A DNA stretch of 64,000 bases from Pseudorhodoplanes sp. (GTDB taxonomy: Bacteria > Pseudomonadota > Alphaproteobacteria > Rhizobiales > Xanthobacteraceae). Within the stretch, counting starts at the first letter, position 1. Each line of letters begins with the position of its first letter. Below, piece by piece: positions 1-16,866 of the stretch. The DNA lies in contig JALHOD010000013.1 in assembly GCA_022843165.1 (NCBI GenBank), forward strand, positions 35,705 to 99,704, in the 5' to 3' direction. The notes under the pieces are model-generated. The model had not been told where the DNA came from. It was given only the letters and a program-made list of their open reading frames with translations, and did no database searches. A program made the translations under genes and the position numbers.

Positions 1-1
1 C

Positions 2-115
2 CTGCACGACGTGCCCGCCATCATGGCGACCATCCTGCTGCTCGCCATTGTCGCGGTCTCGGCCAGCGCGCTGCTGCTGTGGCTCGATCATCGTTTGCAT
101 CACCGCGCCGCCTGA
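2..115 (+). CDS. C-terminal end of a probable ABC-transporter permease (partial)
   Basis: Only the last 37 codons are inside the window; the frame enters from the left edge and stops at TGA 113-115. The visible protein is one hydrophobic helix (from about MATILLLAIVAVSASALLLW) followed by a short basic tail ending in HRAA. A last helix plus a short Arg/His tail is how permeases of the nitrate/sulfonate/taurine ABC class usually end, so this is my best guess, but the diagnostic permease loop lies outside the window. The next gene starts 21 nt downstream on the same strand and may be co-transcribed. Confidence 0.4.
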   Translation: MHDVPAIMATILLLAIVAVSASALLLWLDHRLHHRAA

Positions 116-136
116 GGCGCCAAGTCTGGATCGTAT

Positions 137-1006
137 ATGAGCAACACGAAGAAGAAACTGTCTGCGCGCTTCAGGGAGCCCGGTCTGATCTCGGCGCCCG
201 GCGTTTTTGATATGATCTCGGCGCGCATCGCCGACGCGATGGGTTTCGACGCTCTGTATATGACCGGCTATGGCGTCGTCGCCTCGCATCTCGGGCTGCC
301 GGATGCCGGACTTGCGAGCTACACCGAGATGGTCGGCCGCGTGCGGCAGATCGCGCAAGGCACGGCGACGCCGCTGATCGCCGACGGCGATACCGGCTAT
401 GGCGGGCTGCTCAATGTCGACTTCACCGTGCGCGGCTATGAAGAGGCGGGCGCGCAGGCGATCCAGATCGAGGATCAGGAATATCCGAAGAAATGCGGCC
501 ACACGCCGGGCCGCCGCGTGGTGCCGATCGCGGAGGCCGCGCGCCGGATCAAGGTCGCCGCGGATGCGCGCGCGTCAAAGGATTTTCTCATCATCGCGCG
601 CACCGACGCGCGCACCGCGCTCGGTCTTGACGAGGCGCTACGCCGCGGCGAGGCGTTCCTGAAGGCGGGGGCCGACATTCTCTTTATTGAATCGCCCGAG
701 AGCGAGGCGGAGATGGAAAGGATCGGCCGCACCTTCGATGTGCCGCTGGTCGCCAACATGGTGGAGGGCGGGCGCACGCCGCTTCTGGGCCGCACCGAAC
801 TGGAAAAACTCGGCTTCAAGCTCGCCATCTTCCCGGCCTCGGGGTTCCTGGCGATGGGCGCGGCATTGCGTTCGGTCTACGGAGAGATCCTGTCCACCGG
901 ATCGAGCAAGTCCTGGAGCGGGGAGATGTACCCCTTTAACGATTTCTCGCGCCTGATGGGGTTCGAGCGGGTCTGGGCCTTCGAACGCGAGCACGCCGAA
1001 ACCTGA
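137..1006 (+). CDS. isocitrate lyase/PEP mutase family protein (oxaloacetate decarboxylase or 2-methylcitrate/dimethylmalate lyase-like)
   Basis: This is a 289-residue TIM-barrel enzyme of the isocitrate lyase/phosphoenolpyruvate mutase superfamily. The metal-binding stretch DGDTGYGG sits at residues 83-90 and the lyase signature KKCGH at 118-122, with Cys120 as the expected catalytic acid/base. That cysteine marks C-C bond lyases (methylisocitrate lyase, 2,3-dimethylmalate lyase) rather than true phosphonate mutases. The length matches the PrpB-size class, not full isocitrate lyase. No prpC or prpD gene is visible, so the exact 2-hydroxy-acid substrate is open. It may form a unit with the permease fragment upstream. 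ATG 137 gives the normal N-terminus. Confidence 0.8.
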   Translation: MSNTKKKLSARFREPGLISAPGVFDMISARIADAMGFDALYMTGYGVVASHLGLPDAGLASYTEMVGRVRQIAQGTATPLIADGDTGYGGLLNVDFTVRGYEEAGAQAIQIEDQEYPKKCGHTPGRRVVPIAEAARRIKVAADARASKDFLIIARTDARTALGLDEALRRGEAFLKAGADILFIESPESEAEMERIGRTFDVPLVANMVEGGRTPLLGRTELEKLGFKLAIFPASGFLAMGAALRSVYGEILSTGSSKSWSGEMYPFNDFSRLMGFERVWAFEREHAET

Positions 1007-1040
1007 GGCGCTCGCGCAGGAGCCGGCATCCGGCTTCGTC

Positions 1041-1070
1041 CTTGCCAATTCTCGCCGCATCGTGGCATAT
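1041..1070 (+). promoter_or_regulatory. probable promoter of tRNA-Trp
   Basis: A CTTGCC box at 1041-1046 is followed 18 nt later by GCATAT at 1065-1070, close to the alphaproteobacterial CTTGAC-N17-CTATAT pattern. The tRNA begins 13 nt downstream of the -10 box, which is a natural distance for a tRNA transcript with a very short 5' leader. The match is imperfect in both boxes. Confidence 0.5.
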
Positions 1071-1082
1071 CCGCCGGACTGT

Positions 1083-1159
1083 AGGAGTGTAGCTCAATTG
1101 GCTAGAGCACCGGTCTCCAAAACCGGGGGTTGGGGGTTCGAGTCCCTCCACTCCTGCCA
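1083..1159 (+). tRNA. tRNA-Trp (anticodon CCA)
   Basis: A full cloverleaf can be folded. The acceptor stem is AGGAGTG at 1083-1089 paired with CACTCCT at 1149-1155. The D-stem is GCTC/GAGC, the anticodon stem CCGGT/ACCGG encloses the loop CTCCAAA with anticodon CCA, and the T-arm contains GGTTCGAGTC. The discriminator base is G1156 and the 3' CCA is encoded at 1157-1159. Anticodon CCA reads UGG (Trp). A tRNA-Trp directly before secE-nusG is the usual order in Hyphomicrobiales. Confidence 0.97.
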
Positions 1160-1194
1160 GCTCGGCCGCTCCCGACCGTCCGCCCCTTAATCAG

Positions 1195-1224
1195 CTTGAT
1201 TTTTCCCCCCGTCCGCAGTACCTA
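1195..1224 (+). promoter_or_regulatory. possible promoter for secE-nusG-rplKA
   Basis: CTTGAT at 1195-1200 matches the -35 consensus well. The best -10 candidates 17-18 nt downstream (GTACCT 1218-1223 or TACCTA 1219-1224) are weak. The location, 36 nt after the tRNA end and about 120 nt before secE, suits a promoter for the secE cluster. Read-through from the tRNA promoter is an alternative. Confidence 0.35.
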
Positions 1225-1345
1225 GCGGTTCTCGCTATGCGGCCCGGTGACGGATTTCCGCGGCGATCTTATTCCCCTCAAGGCCCGCTTGGCGGCCTCA
1301 TCCTGACAAAGGATTGGGCCACGACAGGGCATGTGTGAACAGCTC

Positions 1346-1543
1346 ATGGCGAAGATCAGGCCGTTCAAGTTCCTGCAGGAAGTCCGCTCGGAGACCGAAA
1401 AGGTCACCTGGCCGACCCGCCGCGAAACCATGATCACCACCGGCATGGTGTTCGTCATGGTGTTCATCGCGTCGATCTTCTTCCTGCTGGCCGATCAGGT
1501 CATCCGCATGGGCGTGACGTTCATTCTGGGTATTGGACGTTAA
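1346..1543 (+). CDS. secE: preprotein translocase subunit SecE
   Basis: This is the small essential subunit of the SecYEG protein-conducting channel in the inner membrane. The product is 65 residues: a short basic amphipathic N-terminus containing the conserved VTWPTRRET segment, then one transmembrane helix (about residues 30-52), as in other alphaproteobacterial SecE proteins. I chose ATG 1346 (MAKIRPFKFLQ) because it gives the family N-terminus. An in-frame ATG at 1331 would add five residues but has an AGGG only 1 nt upstream. nusG follows 16 nt later and the order secE-nusG-rplK-rplA is conserved. Confidence 0.93.
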   Translation: MAKIRPFKFLQEVRSETEKVTWPTRRETMITTGMVFVMVFIASIFFLLADQVIRMGVTFILGIGR

Positions 1544-1559
1544 AGGAATTTTCCGGGTC

Positions 1560-2090
1560 ATGGCCAAGCGCTGGTACATCGTTCACGCCTATTCGAATTT
1601 CGAGAAGAAGGTCCAGGAGTCGATCCGCGACCAGGCGAAGCAGCGCGGGCTCGAGGACAAGTTCGAAGCCGTGATGGTCCCGACCGAAAAGGTCGTGGAA
1701 GTGCGCCGCGGCCGCAAGGTTGATGCCGAGCGCAAGTTCTTTCCCGGCTATGTGCTGGTGAAGGTGGAGCTGACCGACGAGGTCTTCCATCTCATCAAGA
1801 ACACGCCGAAGGTCACCGGGTTTCTCGGCGCCGACAACAAGCCGATGCCGATCTCCGACGCGGAAGCCGAGCGTATCCTGCATCAGGTGCAGGAGGGCAT
1901 CGAGCGTCCGAAGCCGTCTGTCACGTTCGAAGTGGGCGAGCAGGTGCGGGTGTCGGACGGTCCGTTCGCCTCGTTCAACGGCACCGTCGAGGAAGTCGAC
2001 GATGCGCGCTCGCGCGTGAAGGTCGCGGTGTCGATCTTCGGCCGCGCCACCCCGGTCGAACTGGAATTCGGCCAGGTCGAGAAATTGTAA
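1560..2090 (+). CDS. nusG: transcription termination/antitermination factor NusG
   Basis: NusG binds RNA polymerase through its N-terminal NGN domain (starting RWYIVHAYSNFEKKV, about residues 4-115) and couples it to Rho or ribosomal S10 through the C-terminal KOW domain (around VGEQVRVSDGPFASFNGTVE, about 125-176). The 176-residue length is typical. ATG 1560 is preferred because upstream in-frame codons back to 1533 overlap secE and add non-family residues; AAGGA lies at 1544-1548. It is co-directional with secE and rplK. Confidence 0.96.
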   Translation: MAKRWYIVHAYSNFEKKVQESIRDQAKQRGLEDKFEAVMVPTEKVVEVRRGRKVDAERKFFPGYVLVKVELTDEVFHLIKNTPKVTGFLGADNKPMPISDAEAERILHQVQEGIERPKPSVTFEVGEQVRVSDGPFASFNGTVEEVDDARSRVKVAVSIFGRATPVELEFGQVEKL

Positions 2091-2096
2091 TACGTC

Positions 2097-2114
2097 GGCC
2101 CGCTCAGGCGGGCC
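2097..2114 (+). terminator. stem-loop between nusG and rplK (no U-tract)
   Basis: A perfect 7-bp stem, GGCCCGC (2097-2103) and GCGGGCC (2108-2114), encloses a TCAG loop. No T-run follows, so it is more likely an mRNA processing or attenuation hairpin at the nusG/rplK boundary than a complete intrinsic terminator. Confidence 0.5.
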
Positions 2115-2217
2115 TGACGCACGTGTTCGTGGGAGGTGAGGGCGGTCGCCAGCCGCTCAAGATCTGCACCACGAAACCAGAGAGCTGGAATGGTCCGGCT
2201 CGTATGGAGGATGAGTT

Positions 2218-2649
2218 ATGGCGAAGAAAATCACCGGCTATGTAAAGCTGCAGGTGCCGGCCGGCGCGGCCAATCCGTCGCCGCCGATCGGCCCCGCGCT
2301 TGGCCAGCGCGGACTGAACATCATGGAATTCTGCAAGGCGTTCAACGCCCAGACGCAGAAGATCGAGAAGAACACGCCGATTCCGGTCGTGATCACGGTC
2401 TATCAGGACCGCTCCTTCACCTTCGAGATGAAGACACCGCCGATGTCATTCTACATCAAGCGCGCGGCCAAGCTGGAAAGCGGGTCGAAATTGCCCGGCC
2501 GCGACAAGGTCGGCAAGATCACCAGGGCGCAGGTCAAGGAGATCGCCGAGCAGAAGATGAAGGATCTCAACTGCGACACGATCGAAGCGGCCATGAAGAT
2601 GGTTGAAGGTTCCGCCCGCTCGATGGGCATCGAAGTGGCGGGAGGCTGA
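2218..2649 (+). CDS. rplK: 50S ribosomal protein L11
   Basis: L11 binds the GTPase-associated region of 23S rRNA and is the site of thiopeptide action and of RelA stringent signalling. The 143-residue product contains the conserved Pro-rich N-terminal signature ([19 protein letters not shown]) and a C-terminal rRNA-binding domain with KSGSKLPG-like sequence. It starts with ATG 2218 after a GGAGG-like site and ends 2 nt before rplA, so translation is probably coupled. Confidence 0.97.
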   Translation: MAKKITGYVKLQVPAGAANPSPPIGPALGQRGLNIMEFCKAFNAQTQKIEKNTPIPVVITVYQDRSFTFEMKTPPMSFYIKRAAKLESGSKLPGRDKVGKITRAQVKEIAEQKMKDLNCDTIEAAMKMVEGSARSMGIEVAGG

Positions 2650-2651
2650 TC

Positions 2652-3350
2652 ATGGCGCATGGAAAACGTTACCGCAAAGCGCGCGAGGGCATTGATCGCG
2701 AGAAGCTCTATCCGCTCGACGAGGCGGTGAAGTTGATGAAGGAGCGCGCCAAGTCGAAATTCGACGAGACCGTCGAGGTCGCGATGAATCTCGGCGTCGA
2801 TCCGCGGCACGCCGACCAGATGGTGCGCGGCGTGGTCACGCTGCCGAACGGCTCCGGCCGGACGGTGCGCGTGGGCGTGTTTGCGCGCGGTGCCAAGGCG
2901 GAAGAGGCCAAGGCGGCGGGCGCCGACGTGGTCGGCGCGGAAGACCTGGTCGAGAAGGTGAATGGCGGCGCGATCGACTTCGACCGCTGCATCGCCACCC
3001 CCGACATGATGCCGCTGGTCGGCCGTCTCGGTAAGGTGCTCGGCCCGCGCGGCATGATGCCGAACCCGAAGGTCGGCACCGTGACCATGGACATCGCCAA
3101 CGCCGTGAAGGGCGCCAAGGGCGGTTCGGTCGAGTTCCGGGTCGAGAAGGCCGGCATCGTGCAGGCCGGAGTTGGCAAGGCCTCGTTCACCGAGCAGCAG
3201 CTGGTCCAGAACATCAAGGCTTTTGCGGACGCGGTGGCCAAGGCCAAGCCGGCCGGCGCCAAGGGCCAGTTCGTGGAGAAGATTTCGGTCTCCTCCACGA
3301 TGGGCCCGGGCCTGAAGATCGAGCCGTCGTCGATCTTCGGCGGGGCCTGA
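2652..3350 (+). CDS. rplA: 50S ribosomal protein L1
   Basis: L1 forms the mobile L1 stalk that handles E-site tRNA, and in many bacteria it represses its own rplKA mRNA. The 232-residue protein has the conserved [14 protein letters not shown] segment in the second domain. It follows rplK by 2 nt. The plus-strand run pauses after this gene, with a long non-coding region before rplJ. Confidence 0.97.
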   Translation: MAHGKRYRKAREGIDREKLYPLDEAVKLMKERAKSKFDETVEVAMNLGVDPRHADQMVRGVVTLPNGSGRTVRVGVFARGAKAEEAKAAGADVVGAEDLVEKVNGGAIDFDRCIATPDMMPLVGRLGKVLGPRGMMPNPKVGTVTMDIANAVKGAKGGSVEFRVEKAGIVQAGVGKASFTEQQLVQNIKAFADAVAKAKPAGAKGQFVEKISVSSTMGPGLKIEPSSIFGGA

Positions 3351-3430
3351 TCCGGCCCACCCTGAAATAGTGGGCTCGCGGTCCCCGGATCGCGGGCCCC
3401 CAACTGCTTGGGGTTGCCTTAATTTCTCCT

Positions 3431-3459
3431 CTTGAGGCTAGCAAGAAACGGGCCTATAT
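3431..3459 (+). promoter_or_regulatory. strong promoter for rplJL(-rpoBC)
   Basis: CTTGAG (3431-3436), exactly 17 nt, then CTATAT (3454-3459). This differs at one position from the rhizobial housekeeping consensus CTTGAC-N17-CTATAT. Transcription from about 3466 would give a leader of roughly 365 nt before the rplJ start, long enough for an autoregulatory structure. Confidence 0.75.
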
Positions 3460-3547
3460 AGCCGCCATGAATCCGGTTCGAGCGCCGGAAACAGAGGTTT
3501 CAACAACGAGATTTTGAGTTTCTGCCGGGGAGACCCGGTGGAAAAGG

Positions 3548-3566
3548 GGAGGGCTTTCGGCCCTCC
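3548..3566 (+). promoter_or_regulatory. leader stem-loop upstream of rplJ
   Basis: A 7-bp perfect stem GGAGGGC/GCCCTCC with a TTTCG loop lies about 270 nt before rplJ and inside the predicted transcript from 3466. It is followed by TTCGTCC, not a U-run, so I read it as part of the rplJL leader fold or a weak attenuator. Confidence 0.4.
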
Positions 3567-3832
3567 TTCGTCCTGTCCGAGACTGCCGGCGCCGGAGCAA
3601 TCCGGCTTAATCGCCAGCCACTTGAAGGCGGCCAGCATAGACGGGTGACAACCGAATTCGGGCGTATTGCCCAATTGGTTCGAACCTTTCGAACCCTTCA
3701 CGGCGTGAAAATGCCGGTGCGGGGGGCAGGCATCTGAGAGCGCCATCTGCCCCTCAAACGATTTTGTCCGGGCGGATGGCAGTCGCAACCTGGCGGACTG
3801 CCGCAGTGGCACCCGCCAACCGGAGAGAGCTT

Positions 3833-4348
3833 GTGGACCGAACGGAAAAAGCCGAGGCCGTCGCGTCGTTGAAAGAGGTCTTCTCGACCTCCAACGTCGT
3901 CGTCGTCGCTCACTATTCCGGCCTCACCGTCGCCCAGCTGCAGACTCTGCGCAAGCAGATGAGGCAGGCGGGTGCGTCGGTGAAAGTCGCGAAAAACCGT
4001 CTCGCCAAAATCGCTCTTGAAGGCTCGGACGTTGCCACCATCGCGTCGCTCCTGAAGGGACCGACGCTGATCGCCTATTCGGGCGATCCGGTGTCAGCGC
4101 CGAAGGTCGCCGTCGATTTTGCCAAGGCGAACGAGCAGTTCGTCATCCTTGGCGGAGCGATGGGAAAGACCGCCCTGGACATCAACGGCGTGAGGCAGCT
4201 CGCTTCGCTTCCGTCCCTCGACGAATTGCGTGCGAAGATCGTCGGCCTTATTCAGGCCCCGGCGACCAAGATCGCGCAGGTCGTCGGCGCGCCTGCGGCT
4301 AAGGTCGCACGCGTGGTTCAGGCCTATGCCAGCAAGAACGCGGCGTGA
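3833..4348 (+). CDS. rplJ: 50S ribosomal protein L10
   Basis: L10 anchors the L7/L12 stalk to the ribosome. The 171-residue protein starts [17 protein letters not shown] and contains [17 protein letters not shown], the standard L10 rRNA-binding N-domain; its C-terminal helix docks L12 dimers. I chose GTG 3833 because it matches the family N-terminus and has GGAGAG 5-10 nt upstream. In-frame codons upstream to 3764 give no recognisable sequence. rplL follows 42 nt later. Confidence 0.94.
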   Translation: MDRTEKAEAVASLKEVFSTSNVVVVAHYSGLTVAQLQTLRKQMRQAGASVKVAKNRLAKIALEGSDVATIASLLKGPTLIAYSGDPVSAPKVAVDFAKANEQFVILGGAMGKTALDINGVRQLASLPSLDELRAKIVGLIQAPATKIAQVVGAPAAKVARVVQAYASKNAA

Positions 4349-4390
4349 CGCACGCCATCTCAAAGGTTCGAACGAACAGGAAGTTGAACA

Positions 4391-4768
4391 ATGGCTGACT
4401 TGCAGAAAATCGTCGACGATCTGTCGAGCCTGACCGTCCTTGAGGCGGCCGATCTCGCCAAGATGCTTGAAGAGAAGTGGGGCGTCTCCGCCGCCGCTGC
4501 TGTGGCTGTCGCCGCGGCGCCGGGTGCCGGTGGTGGCGCAGCTGCCGCCGAAGAGAAGACCGAATTCACGGTCGTGCTCGCTTCGGCCGGCGACAAGAAG
4601 ATCGAAGTGATCAAGGAAGTGCGTGCGCTCACCGGTCTTGGCCTGAAAGAAGCCAAGGACCTGGTCGAGGGCGCGCCCAAGACCGTCAAGGAAGGCGCCA
4701 ACAAGGAAGAGGCCGACAAGATCAAGGCCACTCTCGAGAAGGTCGGCGCCAAGGTTGAGCTCAAGTAA
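4391..4768 (+). CDS. rplL: 50S ribosomal protein L7/L12
   Basis: This stalk protein recruits and activates translational GTPases. The 125-residue product shows the dimerising N-terminal helices ([20 protein letters not shown]), an Ala/Gly-rich hinge (about residues 37-55), and the globular C-domain with [20 protein letters not shown], which contacts EF-G and EF-Tu. An intrinsic terminator 18 nt after the stop should let rplJL exceed rpoBC expression. Confidence 0.97.
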   Translation: MADLQKIVDDLSSLTVLEAADLAKMLEEKWGVSAAAAVAVAAAPGAGGGAAAAEEKTEFTVVLASAGDKKIEVIKEVRALTGLGLKEAKDLVEGAPKTVKEGANKEEADKIKATLEKVGAKVELK

Positions 4769-4785
4769 GAGCTTTGTTTTCGGAG

Positions 4786-4815
4786 ATTCCGGGGCGTCCG
4801 CGTCCCGGAATTTTC
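4786..4815 (+). terminator. intrinsic terminator/attenuator between rplL and rpoB
   Basis: An 8-bp perfect stem, ATTCCGGG (4786-4793) with CCCGGAAT (4804-4811), runs into TTTTC. The U-run is short, so partial read-through into rpoB is expected, as known for rplL-rpoB attenuators elsewhere. A second hairpin, TTCGGG/CCCGAA at 4848-4863, lies in the rpoB leader. Confidence 0.7.
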
Positions 4816-4969
4816 ATCCCGCCGGCTTAGGGCGGACCAGACTGCGGTTCGGGCTGACCCGAATCATCTAGAAGCAGGCACCCCGACGCCTGTCCTGATG
4901 GTCGCGATGATGGCGGCCTTTCGGAGAGTCGTCCCGGCTGTCGCAACGGACAGACGAGAGAAGGACACG

Positions 4970-9088
<4,119 letters not shown>

Positions 9089-9143
9089 TTCGCGAACGAG
9101 ACGGGACGGCGAGGGCGCCGTCCCGGTCACTGCGAACCGATAG

Positions 9144-13385
<4,242 letters not shown>

Positions 13386-13410
13386 GGCTGCGCATCGACA
13401 CGACACCGAA

Positions 13411-13437
13411 AGGGCCGCCCCGCCGGGCGGCCCTTTT
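13411..13437 (+). terminator. intrinsic terminator of rpoBC
   Basis: A 10-bp perfect GC-rich stem, AGGGCCGCCC (13411-13420) with GGGCGGCCCT (13425-13434) and loop CGCC, is followed by a TTTTT tract to 13437. It lies 25 nt after the rpoC stop. Confidence 0.95.
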
Positions 13438-13504
13438 TGTTTGTCAGCCGCCGGCCGAATGCGCCCGTATTTGCCGGAAATGGCGGTTTTTCGGCCTTTT
13501 CCGC

Positions 13505-13533
13505 CTTGACTTGCCGGAGTCAGGCCGATACAT
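13505..13533 (+). promoter_or_regulatory. probable promoter of the str/S10 superoperon
   Basis: CTTGAC (13505-13510) is an exact -35 match. It is followed by exactly 17 nt and ATACAT (13528-13533), a 4/6 match to CTATAT. It lies downstream of the rpoC terminator and about 320 nt upstream of rpsL, so it probably drives rpsL onwards. Confidence 0.65.
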
Positions 13534-13853
13534 ACGGCGAACTTTCGGCAGGCGGTGAGTTTCGCCTCGTCGGCACGGCATCCCCGGACAGTCCAAGCCT
13601 CTGATATTTCAATATCTTTTGGCTTCTTCAGGCCGGCACCTCGCCTCGACGAATGATCCTCAAACGCTGCCGCTGACTTAAGAGTCAGAAATGCAGGATT
13701 CACGACCTCGCCGCTCTTGAGCGGACGGGGTCCTCTGGAACGAAAGCGTCATTCCGCAAAAGCCGGGGCGGATGGCGCGATTTCCTTTTGCGCGTGGAAA
13801 CGTGCGCCGGCCGGGGTTTGCGCCCCAGACGAGACAATGAAGGCTTTGAGCTG

Positions 13854-14225
13854 ATGCCGACCATCAACCAGCTGATCCGCAAGGGTCGCGCGAAACAGAC
13901 CTACCGCAACACGGTGCCGGCCTTGCAGGCCGCGCCGCAGAAGCGCGGCGTCTGCACGCGCGTCTATACGACCACGCCGAAAAAGCCGAACTCGGCGCTC
14001 CGCAAGGTCGCCAAGGTGCGTCTGACCAACGGTTTCGAGGTCATCGGCTATATCCCGGGCGAAGGCCACAACCTGCAGGAACACTCGGTTGTCATGATCC
14101 GCGGCGGCCGCGTGAAGGATCTTCCAGGCGTCCGCTATCACATCGTGCGCGGCGTGCTCGACACGCAGGGCGTCAAGAACCGCAAGCAGCGCCGTTCGAA
14201 ATACGGCGCGAAACGGCCGAAGTGA
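13854..14225 (+). CDS. rpsL: 30S ribosomal protein S12
   Basis: S12 sits at the decoding centre and controls fidelity. The 123-residue protein starts [12 protein letters not shown] (ATG 13854). The two streptomycin-resistance hot spots are wild type: lysines in [15 protein letters not shown] and in [10 protein letters not shown] are retained. The asparagine- and proline-rich loop near PNSALRK is intact. It is the first gene of the str group; rpsG follows 11 nt later. Confidence 0.98.
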   Translation: MPTINQLIRKGRAKQTYRNTVPALQAAPQKRGVCTRVYTTTPKKPNSALRKVAKVRLTNGFEVIGYIPGEGHNLQEHSVVMIRGGRVKDLPGVRYHIVRGVLDTQGVKNRKQRRSKYGAKRPK

Positions 14226-14230
14226 GGTAA

Positions 14231-14707
<477 letters not shown>

Positions 14708-14731
14708 CGGCGAAACGGATCAGGACACGCT

Positions 14732-16804
14732 ATGCCCCGCAGTCACCCGATCGAGGACTACCGCAATTTCGGCATCATGGCCCACATCGATGCCGGGAAA
14801 ACCACGACCACTGAGCGCATCCTCTATTACACCGGCAAGAGCCACAAGATCGGCGAAGTGCATGACGGCGCTGCGACCATGGATTTCATGGAGCAGGAGC
14901 AGGAGCGCGGCATCACGATCACGTCGGCCGCCACGACCGCGATCTGGAAGAACAAGCGTCTGAACATTATCGACACGCCGGGTCACGTCGACTTCACCAT
15001 TGAGGTCGAGCGTTCGCTGCGCGTTCTCGACGGCGCCGTCGTCGTTCTCGACGGCAACCAGGGCGTCGAGCCGCAGACCGAGACGGTCTGGCGTCAGGGC
15101 GACAAATACAACGTTCCGCGCATCGTGTTCGCCAACAAGATGGACAAGATCGGCGCCGACTTCTTTCAGTGCATGAAGGACATCGTCGACCGTCTCGGAG
15201 CCAAGCCGGTGGCTCTGCAATTGCCGATCGGCGCGGAAAGCCAGTTCAAGGGTCTGGTCGACCTCATCCGCATGAAGGGCGTGATCTGGGAAGACGAAGC
15301 CCTCGGCGCGAATTTCAAGGACATCGACATTCCGGCCGACCTGCTCGATCAGGCCAAGGAATATCGCGAGAAGATGATCGAGGCCGCCGTCGAGCTCGAT
15401 GACGACGCCATGACCGCCTATCTCGAGGGCAAGGAGCCCGACGAGGCCACGCTCAAGAAGCTGATCCGCAAGGCGGTGCTGACCGGCGCCTTCTACCCGG
15501 TGCTGTGCGGCTCGGCCTTCAAGAACAAGGGCGTGCAGCCCTTGCTCGATGCCGTCGTGGATTACCTGCCGTCGCCGGTCGACGTGCCGGCCATCAAGGG
15601 CGTCGATTACAAGGGCAACGAAGTGCTGCGCAAGGCCGACGACAAGGAGCCGATGTCGCTCTTGGCGTTCAAGATCATGGACGACCCGTTTGTCGGCACC
15701 ATCACCTTCTGCCGCATCTATTCCGGCACGCTGTCGAGCGGCACCGGCGTGGTCAATTCCACGCGCGAACGCAAGGAACGTGTCGGCCGCATGCTGCTGA
15801 TGCATGCGAATAACCGCGAAGACATCAAGGAAGCTTTTGCCGGCGACATCGTCGCCCTGGCCGGCCTGAAAGAGACCCGTACCGGTGACACGCTGTGCGA
15901 TCCCGACAAGCAGGTCATCCTGGAAAAGATGGAATTCCCCGAGCCGGTGATCGAGATCGCGATCGAGCCGAAGTCGAAGGCCGACCAGGAGAAGCTCGGC
16001 GTCGCGCTGGCCAAGCTTGCCAACGAAGACCCGTCCTTCCGCGTGTCGACCGACCAGGAGAGCGGCCAGACCATTCTCAAGGGCATGGGCGAACTGCATC
16101 TCGACATCAAGGTCGATATCCTCAAGCGCACCTACAAGGTGGAGGCCAATATCGGCGCTCCGCAGGTGGCCTATCGCGAGCGCATCACCAAGACCGTCAC
16201 CAAGGACTACACCCACAAGAAGCAGACCGGCGGCACCGGCCAGTTTGCGCGCGTGAAATTCATCGTCGAGCCGAATGAAGTCGGCAAGGGCTATGAATTC
16301 GAAAGCAAGATCATCGGCGGCAACGTGCCGAAGGAATACATCCCGGGCGTCGAAAAAGGCATCGAATCGGTGCTGGGGGCGGGCGTGCTCGCCGGCTTCC
16401 CGGTTGTCGATCTCAAGGTGTCGCTGATCGACGGCGCCTACCATGACGTCGACTCCTCGGCGCTGGCCTTCGAAATCGCCTCGCGCGCCGCGTTGCGCGA
16501 AGCGCTGCGCGAGGGCGGTTCGGTGCTGCTCGAGCCGATCATGAAAGTCGAGGTCGTGACGCCGGAGGATTACACCGGCTCCGTCATCGGCGATCTGAAT
16601 TCGCGTCGTGGTCAGATTCAGGGCCAGGACATGCGCGGCAATGCCAACGTCATCAACGCGATGGTGCCGCTCGCCAACATGTTCGGTTACGTGGGTGTGT
16701 TGCGGTCCATGTCGCAGGGACGCGCCACGTTCACGATGCAGTTCGACCACTACGAACAGGTTCCCAGCAACGTCGCTCAGGAAGTTCAGGCGAAGTTCGC
16801 CTGA
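14732..16804 (+). CDS. fusA: elongation factor G
   Basis: EF-G is the GTPase that drives translocation and, with RRF, ribosome recycling. The 690-residue product has G1 ([15 protein letters not shown]), the switch-[10 protein letters not shown] motif and NKMD (G4), then domains II-V including the domain IV region [14 protein letters not shown]. Its position between rpsG and tuf is canonical. It has the length of bacterial EF-G1. Confidence 0.98.
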   Translation: MPRSHPIEDYRNFGIMAHIDAGKTTTTERILYYTGKSHKIGEVHDGAATMDFMEQEQERGITITSAATTAIWKNKRLNIIDTPGHVDFTIEVERSLRVLDGAVVVLDGNQGVEPQTETVWRQGDKYNVPRIVFANKMDKIGADFFQCMKDIVDRLGAKPVALQLPIGAESQFKGLVDLIRMKGVIWEDEALGANFKDIDIPADLLDQAKEYREKMIEAAVELDDDAMTAYLEGKEPDEATLKKLIRKAVLTGAFYPVLCGSAFKNKGVQPLLDAVVDYLPSPVDVPAIKGVDYKGNEVLRKADDKEPMSLLAFKIMDDPFVGTITFCRIYSGTLSSGTGVVNSTRERKERVGRMLLMHANNREDIKEAFAGDIVALAGLKETRTGDTLCDPDKQVILEKMEFPEPVIEIAIEPKSKADQEKLGVALAKLANEDPSFRVSTDQESGQTILKGMGELHLDIKVDILKRTYKVEANIGAPQVAYRERITKTVTKDYTHKKQTGGTGQFARVKFIVEPNEVGKGYEFESKIIGGNVPKEYIPGVEKGIESVLGAGVLAGFPVVDLKVSLIDGAYHDVDSSALAFEIASRAALREALREGGSVLLEPIMKVEVVTPEDYTGSVIGDLNSRRGQIQGQDMRGNANVINAMVPLANMFGYVGVLRSMSQGRATFTMQFDHYEQVPSNVAQEVQAKFA

Positions 16805-16866
16805 GCCGCAAGTTCATCGCCAACGTTTAACCACCACTTCGAGAAAGACCCGGAAGGGAGAGTTCG

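Larger units (their letters stand above)
3351..3832 (+). other. rplA-rplJ intergenic region with promoter and structured rplJL leader
   Basis: These 482 nt have no plausible gene. Just after rplA, two mutually exclusive stem-loops can form: GCCCAC 3355-3360 with GTGGGC 3370-3375, or GGGCTCGCG 3372-3380 with CGCGGGCCC 3391-3399 (one G-U pair). A strong promoter follows at 3431-3459. Downstream leader features include GGAGGGC/GCCCTCC at 3548-3566, a GGGCGTATTGCCC hairpin near 3662 and a GGTTCGAACC palindrome near 3678. A long leader in this position normally carries the L10-L12 binding site that represses rplJL translation. That role is inferred from position. Confidence 0.65.
13386..13853 (+). 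other. rpoC-rpsL intergenic region
   Basis: These 468 nt contain the rpoC terminator (13411-13437) and a good promoter (13505-13533), then about 320 nt of leader before rpsL. No convincing gene is present; in-frame upstream extension of rpsL to 13788 gives unrelated residues. In enteric bacteria S7 represses the str mRNA from within the operon, but I see no specific S7-like site here. Confidence 0.7.
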
